From: UBA9732 sp963621975
Lineage (GTDB): Bacteria; Spirochaetota; Spirochaetia; Sphaerochaetales; Sphaerochaetaceae
Direction: 5' to 3'
NCBI GenBank assembly: GCA_963621975.1
Contig: CAVFGI010000001.1
Location: forward strand, 1 to 64,000
DNA length: 64,000 bases
Shown here: positions 57,442-64,000 of the stretch, piece after piece
How the letters are laid out: every line of letters starts with the position of its first letter
Position numbering within the stretch: position 1 is the stretch's first letter
Position numbers and translations under genes: made by a program
Notes under the pieces: generated by a model
The model's input: only the letters and a program-made list of their open reading frames with translations
What the model was told of the DNA's origin: nothing
Databases searched by the model: none

Positions 57442-59599
57442 GATCTGACGGAAGTTGATGAAAGCGTCTACTGAAAGCTCTTCTAAAGGTTTGTGGGTTT
57501 GTGTATCCACATTGTAAGGCTATAGCATTTATTGATAAATCCCTGTTATTTATCAACATTTGCATAGCCTTATCTAGTCTATACTCTTCAAGATAAGACG
57601 CAAATGTTTTTCCAATGCGTGTACTTATAAAATGGTAAAGATAGTTCTCTTTCATCTTAAGATCTGTAGCCGCAACCGATAAGTTTAGCGAAGGATTTGA
57701 ATAATTCTTTTCAATATAGGCCACAATTGCGTCTGTAGTGTTTTGTTCAAATTCATTTTTAGTAGGAATTGTTTGTCCGGCTTTTTCAAGAAAGAACTGT
57801 TTTACATCTGAAAAAGAAGAGAATTCTTGAGGGAGTGTTTTCTTTCCTCTTTTCAAATTATATTGAACAGCTGTTATATACAGTTTATTAATTAGTGATG
57901 CTCTGTTTTCTGGATTTAAATTTCTTTTTATGAAATTTTCATTATAGACTACATCTAATTGTTTTGTAACTTCTTGAGGATTATTTGAGCTTGTAGCATT
58001 AGTTAATGCTTTTTCCATATCCACAGTAAAGATGTATGAATCAGTACGAGTAGCTAGCAAATTGTAACTTTGCATGACGCAGTGCAGGTTTGAGTCTTTT
58101 ATTGCGTCTGCCACTAGATTACATTCAAGTGCAGCTTGAGATAGTCCTTGCAAATCTACTTTTGTATCTGAGAGTGCCATGCAAATCTCAAATGGAATTA
58201 GTTGCACTATCTTTTTCCAAAAAATCTTTATATTTCCATTAAGTAGGGTTTCATTGTTATTCCAAACAATAACCCAAGAATTAAATTCATAATCTGTAAA
58301 GACAAAGAAATTTTCATGGAATGTTTCTTTTGTCTCTTTGTCTGTAACTAAGCGTAAAAAATCCAAGTCATCTATATCAGTAAGATTTTCTTTTTCTCTT
58401 ATAATAATCTTTAACAATTTGTAATTAGCCGTGTTTTGCCAATTGGGGCCAAAAATTTCAGAAAACAAAATATTTAATTCAGAATCTGACTGTTGAGCAT
58501 TATGAATATAGCGTCTGAATAGGGTTTCGTATTTGAATGGAATTTGTTTTGCAGTTGTTGAGTTTGATTTTTGTTCTTCTTTAAGAATGGAAGAAATAGT
58601 GTCTGCAATCATTTCGTACGATGTATTTTCTTTTGGTTGTCCAATTAATGCTTTAAGTTTGTTCCAGTTCCTTTGACTTTTGAAAAAATGTTTAAAACTG
58701 AAGATAAACGAGCATGTAAGGACTAAAAGAACAAGCAAAGGTAGTAAAAAAGACAAGGGCAGCAGCCCTGTATTTTGTGTTATAGCACATACATAACGTA
58801 ATCCTGTTGTGTTACTTGTAGTCACAGAAACAAAGAATTTTTCATTTTTAATTGTGACATTATTATGTTGTCCATTAGACAATGAGGCTATTTCCTTTGA
58901 TTTTGCATATTCAATATTTGACGTGGTAATAATTCCATTATTTTGATCTTCTATAGAATACCATCCATTTTTTGTGGTACTTAATGCCCCAAGTTGAGAA
59001 GAAATGAAATCCTCATCAAGCAAAAGCATTATTTTCCCAGTATTTGCAGCCTGGTTTGATAACGGAAATATTTGAATATATGGCACAACACGAATCTGAC
59101 GGCCACTGACAACTGCAGTAATTGAGGGAAAAAAGCCCGATGTCTTTGAGTAGAGGAAGTTTGATTTGAATTGGAGGCTTGAATATCCTTGAAATTGAAA
59201 AAGCGGATACATTTTATCAATATCAAAAAAAAGGTTTGAAGAGTTCAGCAAATAATTACTAGCTTTTGAATAAATGAAAACATCTGCAATTATGGGGTTT
59301 ACAGTTTTTGATGTTGGGAGTTTCCATAATATGTCTATCATTGTTTGAATGTCACTTGAACCGTATTCTATTGGTCTTTGGTATATGAATTTGGAAACAT
59401 TAAGATCCAATGATAGTGTTTGTCCAACTTTTATAGCTTGTTCTATATAGCTGTCTGTTATTGCAACAGACAGGTCAATATTTGAATTTGTATTTGCTGT
59501 AATATCGTTCTCTGTTTTATTTAACAGCCATATTTGTTCAAGCAAGAGAAAACAAAGACATATTCCAATAACCATAGCAACAAATTGCGCTGTTTTCAT
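57425..59599 (-). CDS. AraC family regulator with extracytoplasmic sensor domain
   Basis: A 724-residue membrane regulator. A first helix (FVAMVIGICLCFLLLEQIWL) and a second (LLPLSFLLPLLVLLVLTCSFIFSF, near 290) bracket a 260-residue extracytoplasmic sensor of Cache-like type. A cytoplasmic linker leads to a C-terminal AraC domain (LSVAATDLKMKENYLYHFIS; INAIALQCGYTNPQTFRRAFSRRFHQLPSD). Such proteins in Firmicutes and spirochaetes control adjacent sugar-type ABC transporters, here probably the binding protein and permease at 61753-64000, in response to glycans outside. Confidence 0.85.
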   Translation of the reverse strand: MKTAQFVAMVIGICLCFLLLEQIWLLNKTENDITANTNSNIDLSVAITDSYIEQAIKVGQTLSLDLNVSKFIYQRPIEYGSSDIQTMIDILWKLPTSKTVNPIIADVFIYSKASNYLLNSSNLFFDIDKMYPLFQFQGYSSLQFKSNFLYSKTSGFFPSITAVVSGRQIRVVPYIQIFPLSNQAANTGKIMLLLDEDFISSQLGALSTTKNGWYSIEDQNNGIITTSNIEYAKSKEIASLSNGQHNNVTIKNEKFFVSVTTSNTTGLRYVCAITQNTGLLPLSFLLPLLVLLVLTCSFIFSFKHFFKSQRNWNKLKALIGQPKENTSYEMIADTISSILKEEQKSNSTTAKQIPFKYETLFRRYIHNAQQSDSELNILFSEIFGPNWQNTANYKLLKIIIREKENLTDIDDLDFLRLVTDKETKETFHENFFVFTDYEFNSWVIVWNNNETLLNGNIKIFWKKIVQLIPFEICMALSDTKVDLQGLSQAALECNLVADAIKDSNLHCVMQSYNLLATRTDSYIFTVDMEKALTNATSSNNPQEVTKQLDVVYNENFIKRNLNPENRASLINKLYITAVQYNLKRGKKTLPQEFSSFSDVKQFFLEKAGQTIPTKNEFEQNTTDAIVAYIEKNYSNPSLNLSVAATDLKMKENYLYHFISTRIGKTFASYLEEYRLDKAMQMLINNRDLSINAIALQCGYTNPQTFRRAFSRRFHQLPSDLRNAL

Positions 59600-59657
59600 G
59601 AGATTATTTTATCACGTTTTTCTAGATATGGTATTAATTATGTTATATGATTTTTAT

Positions 59658-60242
59658 ATGAGCTCACGAAAAAAACATTACAGCATTTTTATTTTTGTTT
59701 TTGTTATTTTATTGCTATGTTCTTGTGCTTCTTTGTCTACTGTTTCCCAAAACACGTCTGAAGAGAAAGGCAATCTTACCTTTTCTCAACTTTTAGACGG
59801 AAAATGCTTTGACAAAAAAGGTAATTTAGTAACTCTAAATTCTGACTACTACTTAGTTTATTATGCAGCAAACTGGTGTCCTTATTGTAAAGAATATCAG
59901 GAAACATTAAAGGAAACAGCTAGACGGTTGCAACGTATGTATGGAAATGTGCAATTTATATTTGCTGGACATATTAGAGATGTTTCAGATCAAGACATGT
60001 TAGATTTTCTAGAAGAGGGTGGTTATGATTTTCCTTATGTTCCTATTTGCTACAGGGAAGAAACCGGAATAATGAATTTGGTTGATGTACCAAAGTTTTG
60101 GATTCCAGGTTTTGTTTTGCTTGATAAGAATGGAAAAGTCTTAAGTTCTTCAAATGGCCAAACAAAAGAGGATTATATTAGGGACAAGCCTTTGTCTTAT
60201 TATGAGACATTACAGCAGTGTGATTGTCTTCAATCCATTTAA
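59658..60242 (+). CDS. Thioredoxin-like lipoprotein
   Basis: A 194-residue exported thiol protein. The ATG at 59658 begins MSSRKKHYSIFIFVFVILLLC, a lipoprotein-type signal ending near LCSCASL. The thioredoxin fold has WCPYC (YYAANWCPYCKEY) and a cis-Pro region DVPKFWIPGFVLL. It probably reduces or isomerises disulfides at the envelope. An earlier in-frame start (59598) overlaps the AraC gene. It converges on the sulfatase with a 65-base overlap of coding ends, which is unusually long. Confidence 0.72.
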   Translation: MSSRKKHYSIFIFVFVILLLCSCASLSTVSQNTSEEKGNLTFSQLLDGKCFDKKGNLVTLNSDYYLVYYAANWCPYCKEYQETLKETARRLQRMYGNVQFIFAGHIRDVSDQDMLDFLEEGGYDFPYVPICYREETGIMNLVDVPKFWIPGFVLLDKNGKVLSSSNGQTKEDYIRDKPLSYYETLQQCDCLQSI

Positions 60243-61686
60243 CCGTATCCCAAATTCGTTGACCCTCATTTTCTTGGATAGCACCGGGTGTACTTCTCCC
60301 ATCAAGAACCCTCTTTTTTAAGAGTTCTCTAAGCTCTAGATAAACATCTTCATATTCACAAATGACGTTTTTTGTCTCACTAATATCGTTTTCAAGGTCA
60401 TATAACTGAAAATAAGGCAGATTGCTTGTATTGTCTTTTCCTGGTACAGGATAGGACCAACCCCCTGATCCTGGGCACATCTCTAACTTCCATTTTCCTT
60501 TTCTTATAGAAAGAGAACCGTCAATGCTTTGATGAACTAAATCATCACGTACTTGGCTTTTCTCTTTTTTCCAAAGAGGAAGATTACTTACAGAATCCTC
60601 TCCTGCATTTTCAGGAATCCGAAAGCCTAAAATATCGGATAAAGTTGCCAGCAAGTCTGAAAGACACACTGTGGCATTGCAAACTGAGTTCTCTTTGATA
60701 ACATTAGGCCATTGCACTATTAGAGGAATTCTATGACCGCCCTCATAAATATCTGCTTTGTTTCCTCTGAATATATAGCTTGGATTGTGTCCGTGTTCTT
60801 TAAGTTCTTCGAAGTTTGCCATTGGTGAGCATCCGTTATCAGACGTAAAAATGACAATTGTGTTGTCTATAAGATCCAGCTCTTCAAGTTTATCTATTAT
60901 TCTTCCTACAACAGCGTCGCAATGTAAAACAAAATCCCCATATTCATTGGTTTTAGATTTGCCAAGAAACTCTTTGGAAGGAAGAATAGGCGTATGTGGG
61001 GCGGGGAGGGCGAAGTACACAAAAAAAGGGTCTTCTTTGTGCTCTTCAATAACGTTTAATACTTTAGATGTAAGTTTATCAAGAACTTCTTCATGTACAA
61101 AGTCTTCTGCAGTGGGACCACTACGCCAGAATTTTTTCCCTTTATTATGGCTTGTATGATTTGGAACTTTGGTAAAATGATCGTTCTCAATGTACACATA
61201 TGGAGGCATATCCAAAGAGCCACTTATTCCATAATAGTAGTCAAAACCATTTGAAGTTGGTCCTCTTTTTATAGGTTTTGCATAATCCACGCCATCACAA
61301 GCATCATAATCTGGTGTTTCAATAAAGTCTGGAGTCTTAGCGAATGACATTCCTAAATGCCATTTACCTATACAAGAAGTCCAATATCCTTGCTCTTTTA
61401 AGAAATTTGCGACTGTTTTTCTTCCTGGGGAAATTATAGGCTCTGAATATCCCCCTACAACTGAAGATTTCAGTGTTGATCTCCAATTATATCGTCCCGT
61501 TAGGATACTGTAACGAGAAGGAGTACAAACGGCTGATGATGCATGAGCATCTGAGAAATTCATTCCTTTTTTGCACATTTTATCTAGTGATTTTGTGATA
61601 AAAGGGCAATGTTTGTTGTTTGCAGAGACATCTCCATAGCCCATATCATCTGCAAGGATATAAACCAAATTTGGTTTGTCTTTCAT
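60178..61686 (-). CDS. Cys-type sulfatase
   Basis: A 502-residue arylsulfatase-family enzyme that removes sulfate esters from sugars. The calcium site is in LVYILADDMGYGDVS, the modified cysteine is Cys54 in AVCTPSRYSILTGRYNWR (CxPSR), followed by GKWHLGM, TSDNGCSPM and a C-terminal subdomain. It has no signal peptide, so it acts in the cytoplasm. GGAGAG supports the ATG at 61686; an upstream in-frame start would include the intergenic hairpin. Its formylglycine would be made by the maturase at 54667-55806. Confidence 0.92.
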   Translation of the reverse strand: MKDKPNLVYILADDMGYGDVSANNKHCPFITKSLDKMCKKGMNFSDAHASSAVCTPSRYSILTGRYNWRSTLKSSVVGGYSEPIISPGRKTVANFLKEQGYWTSCIGKWHLGMSFAKTPDFIETPDYDACDGVDYAKPIKRGPTSNGFDYYYGISGSLDMPPYVYIENDHFTKVPNHTSHNKGKKFWRSGPTAEDFVHEEVLDKLTSKVLNVIEEHKEDPFFVYFALPAPHTPILPSKEFLGKSKTNEYGDFVLHCDAVVGRIIDKLEELDLIDNTIVIFTSDNGCSPMANFEELKEHGHNPSYIFRGNKADIYEGGHRIPLIVQWPNVIKENSVCNATVCLSDLLATLSDILGFRIPENAGEDSVSNLPLWKKEKSQVRDDLVHQSIDGSLSIRKGKWKLEMCPGSGGWSYPVPGKDNTSNLPYFQLYDLENDISETKNVICEYEDVYLELRELLKKRVLDGRSTPGAIQENEGQRIWDTVKWIEDNHTAVMSHNKTKACP

Positions 61687-61707
61687 AGATACTCTCCATA
61701 ATAATAA

Positions 61708-61733
61708 ACCGTCCGAGAGATATCTCGGACGGT
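61708..61733 (-). promoter_or_regulatory. Intercistronic hairpin between binding protein and sulfatase genes
   Basis: ACCGTCCGAGA-(4)-TCTCGGACGGT is a perfect 11-bp, GC-rich hairpin 20 bases after the binding-protein stop on the minus strand. TTTATTATT follows. It likely stabilises the binding-protein message or partly terminates before the sulfatase. Confidence 0.65.
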
Positions 61734-61752
61734 AAAGACTTATAATTGACAA

Positions 61753-63450
61753 TTAGTTCAAGTATTGTCTGTTGTATGCTGTTTGCATCAGATCAAGACA
61801 ATTCTTTAATTGAAGCTTGTCAAGATTAGCAAGATATTCATTCCATACAGCATCGTTATTTACGTCAAGAGTTCCTACCATGAACTTAACAGCGCTCTGA
61901 CGGATAAAGTTTGCAAGCTCAACTCTTATAGTGTTGTACTTTTCGTTCTCTTCAGCTGTGTACTTTAGGGTAGGAACTTGAAGTTCTTCATGTGCATATG
62001 GCTTATAAAGGTTAGCGGTCTCATCATATAAGGTCTTTTCATTGTTGCTTGAAAGATAATATGCTGGATCATCTTGTGGAATCTGTTCTCCGGCAAGACC
62101 GTTCTTGAGAGAATAAGACATTGAACCACAAAGGACTTGAATCCATGTTACGTTCTGTGGGTCTTTGTCATTCCATTGTATAAGCTGCTGCCATACTGCA
62201 GGCTTTCCATCAAGACCAACTTGTCCTTCTTGTGCCCATTCCCATGCTGTACCTTCAAAACCGTTTCTTTGCTCAAGTAAGCCTTGTTCTGTGAACATAT
62301 AGTCAAAATAACGAATAATGGCATCTGCATATTCACAATTAGCAGAAATGACTAATGCTCCAACGCTTGGGTTCTGGAAGAAATTAGCAGCTTCCTGTAC
62401 ACCGTTAGGTCCTTTGAGAGGAGCAATTGCTCTAAAGTTGTTGAAACGGTCTCCACCAATAGATGTGAACTGGCCTCTCCATCCACCTGTTGCAAAAGCT
62501 ACAGTTGGTTCACTTGAGCTTTCAACAAGCTGTGTGAGCTGGTTGGAATCCTGAGTAAATGAGCCATTGTAGATAAGTCCCTCTTTGTAGAGTTTTGCAA
62601 TGTAAGCGAGACCTTCTCTGTATGCATCCTTGTTTACTATGGTATCAACTTTATTACCATCCATTAAGAAGCCAAGACCACTGATTGAACTTGAGTTAAT
62701 ATCTGTTACTAAGTCACAGTAGATGAATGCGTTGAGAAGATATCTTTCAAGGTTATCACTCCATCCAACAATTGAACCGGCAAGAGGTATTTCATCTGCT
62801 TTTCCGTTTCCATTAGGATCTTGTGTTTTGATTGCTTTAAGAACTTCATAGAACTCATCAGTTGTGGTTGGAACTTCAAGTCCAAGTGCATCTAAGAATG
62901 GCTGATAAACAAACATCTTTGCTTGATTGGAACAGTGGAAGCATCCTTCAAGTCTTGGAAGAGAATAGATGTTTCCGTCAATGTTTGTCATATAACCTTG
63001 TGCTCCTGGGAAGTCTTCAAAAGCTTTCATCATGTTTGGCATCCATTCCTCTGAGTAATACTTATTTAAAGGAAGGAAAAGATGTTCTTGTGAACCGTAT
63101 GTTGCTTCAAGATCACCTGAAATACCAAAGCCAAGGAAAGCATCTGGGTAGTCTCCTGATGCAAGTGTCAAAGCAAGTTTTTCATTAGCTGTTTGCTCTG
63201 GAACCATGATGAAGTTGACATAAACATTTGTCTTTTCTGCCATGTATTTTGAGAATTCATTTGTATTGAAATCTTCTACACATGGAGCCTGAACAACCAT
63301 AATGTCAACGGTAATGGGTTCTTCAACTATTGGGTAAGTTCCATTTGGAGTATACTTTACCTCAGTAGTCTTTTTCTCTGTTGAGCTTTGTGCAAAGATA
63401 AATGATGTGCACATTAAAGCAACAAGCATTAGAACGATTACTTTTTTCAT
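61753..63450 (-). CDS. ABC transporter extracellular solute-binding protein (family 1, LplA-like)
   Basis: A 565-residue sugar-type binding protein. Signal peptide VIVLMLVALMCTSFIFAQSS is cleaved after FAQ or nearby. The two-lobe fold shows VYVNFIMVPEQTANEKLALTLASGDYPDAFLG, then DPNGNGKADEIPLAG, the calcium-like DPNGNG motif common in large LplA-type proteins. It should deliver oligosaccharides, here perhaps sulfated fucosylated glycans, to the CUT1 permease encoded upstream. TAGGAGG precedes the ATG. Followed by the sulfatase. Confidence 0.88.
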   Translation of the reverse strand: MKKVIVLMLVALMCTSFIFAQSSTEKKTTEVKYTPNGTYPIVEEPITVDIMVVQAPCVEDFNTNEFSKYMAEKTNVYVNFIMVPEQTANEKLALTLASGDYPDAFLGFGISGDLEATYGSQEHLFLPLNKYYSEEWMPNMMKAFEDFPGAQGYMTNIDGNIYSLPRLEGCFHCSNQAKMFVYQPFLDALGLEVPTTTDEFYEVLKAIKTQDPNGNGKADEIPLAGSIVGWSDNLERYLLNAFIYCDLVTDINSSSISGLGFLMDGNKVDTIVNKDAYREGLAYIAKLYKEGLIYNGSFTQDSNQLTQLVESSSEPTVAFATGGWRGQFTSIGGDRFNNFRAIAPLKGPNGVQEAANFFQNPSVGALVISANCEYADAIIRYFDYMFTEQGLLEQRNGFEGTAWEWAQEGQVGLDGKPAVWQQLIQWNDKDPQNVTWIQVLCGSMSYSLKNGLAGEQIPQDDPAYYLSSNNEKTLYDETANLYKPYAHEELQVPTLKYTAEENEKYNTIRVELANFIRQSAVKFMVGTLDVNNDAVWNEYLANLDKLQLKNCLDLMQTAYNRQYLN

Positions 63451-63494
63451 AAAAACCTCCTAAAGTTTTTAAAATTAAATATACAGAAAGGTTA

Positions 63495-64000
63495 TTAGCC
63501 TTTTACTGATCCAATTAAGACGCCCTTAACAAAGAAGCGCTGTACAAACGGATATGCAATTAATAGTGGCAAACTTGCAACAACAATAACTGCATACCTA
63601 ACGGTCTGGCTTAAGCCTTGATACTTGGCTGCAGCTGCAACGTCACTCATCATGCTTGGGGTTGAACTATTGATGATTAATATGTTCCTGAGAACAATTT
63701 GTAACGGATACAGACTTTTATCTTGTAAATATAAAAGTGCATCCATGTATTTATTCCATTGTGATACTGCATAAAACAACGATAAAACAGCTATGATTGC
63801 GCCTGAAAGAGGGAATACAATCTTAAAAAGGAATGCAAAATCGGAGCATCCATCTATTTGTGCTGCATCATACAATTCATTTGTTATGTTTTCTTTTAAG
63901 TACGTTCTAGTTATTATCACATTCCAAACGGTGATTGCATTGGGAAGAACCATTGCCCAAATTGTGTTGTACAATTTTAGATTTTTAACAACAAGATATA
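63495..64000 (-). CDS. Carbohydrate ABC transporter permease (LplC/MalG-like), partial
   Basis: The C-terminal 168 residues of a CUT1-type permease; the frame is open to the window edge (YLVVKNLKLYNTIW...). The EAA loop ELYDAAQIDGCSDFAFLFKIVFP contacts the ATPase, and several transmembrane helices follow (GAIIAVLSLFYAVSQWN; YAVIVVASLPLLIAYPF). The ending RFFVKGVLIGSVKG is typical. It precedes the binding-protein gene by 44 bases in the same operon. Confidence 0.9.
   Translation of the reverse strand, partial: YLVVKNLKLYNTIWAMVLPNAITVWNVIITRTYLKENITNELYDAAQIDGCSDFAFLFKIVFPLSGAIIAVLSLFYAVSQWNKYMDALLYLQDKSLYPLQIVLRNILIINSSTPSMMSDVAAAAKYQGLSQTVRYAVIVVASLPLLIAYPFVQRFFVKGVLIGSVKG

Overview
The window looks like a low-GC, strictly anaerobic, gut-type bacterium with an outer membrane, most likely a spirochaete. 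The evidence is short lipoproteins with relaxed lipoboxes, secreted proteins whose signal peptides end in SVFA/FIFA before an NSES- or QSS-like start, a YebC-RuvCAB-QueA block, reverse rubrerythrin and rubredoxin with no respiratory genes, AdhE, a sulfatase that needs an oxygen-independent maturase, and anaerobic purine catabolism. The phylum is an inference; no rRNA or marker comparison was possible.

Layout. 1-1000: decaying accessory DNA (frameshifted nucleotidyltransferase, XRE regulator, C-terminal scrap of a phage terminase) lying on the 3' side of a tRNA-Leu(TAA) at 1340-1423. 1.5-4.9 kb: a membrane coiled-coil protein and two fold-type II PLP enzymes on the minus strand. 5.2-22.3 kb: a plus-strand purine degradation locus, ygfK-ssnA, xdhA-xdhC-xdhB-8-oxoguanine deaminase-ygfM-xdhD-PHP, then ygeY-ygeW. 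22.4-29.9 kb: envelope lipoproteins including a caspase-like one, TcdA, a TatD hydrolase, and an oxygen-defence group (rubredoxin, Crp/Fnr regulator, rubrerythrin). 30.2-30.6 kb: tmRNA, with SmpB at 34 kb. 30.7-42 kb: TrpB2-type enzyme, FGGY kinase, PEGA/FGE-like protein, signal peptidase, HemW-like protein, YebC and RuvCAB-QueA. 42.1-50.2 kb: a 5'-nucleotidase/tyrosine phosphatase fusion, Mn-type pyrophosphatase, AdhE and a small kinase. 50.2-53.2 kb: an ABC transporter of the TrpXYZ type behind a translated leader. 53.3-64 kb: a glycan locus (alpha-L-fucosidase, sulfatase maturase, M81 peptidase, AraC sensor-regulator, thioredoxin-like lipoprotein, sulfatase, sugar-type ABC binding protein and permease).

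How the genes work together. The purine locus has the E. coli-like set ygfK, ssnA, ygfM, xdhD, xdhABC, ygeW and ygeY but lacks recognisable ygeX and hyuA here. Two divergently transcribed PLP enzymes sit where a diaminopropionate lyase could be expected. A 10-bp direct repeat of TTGCA is found upstream of both ygfK and ygeY and may be the operator that ties the two transcripts together. In the glycan locus the fucosidase and the Cys-type sulfatase both lack signal peptides, which suggests uptake of sulfated fuco-oligosaccharides followed by cytoplasmic desulfation and defucosylation.

The strongest regulatory observation is a complete attenuator at 50287-50420: a 25-codon leader peptide with 10 Phe/Tyr codons, a Rho-independent terminator, and a mutually exclusive antiterminator, upstream of the TrpXYZ-like transporter. 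A second genome-style signature is short perfect tandem repeats that contain or abut the Shine-Dalgarno of four genes (trpB2, queA, adhE, the ABC ATPase).
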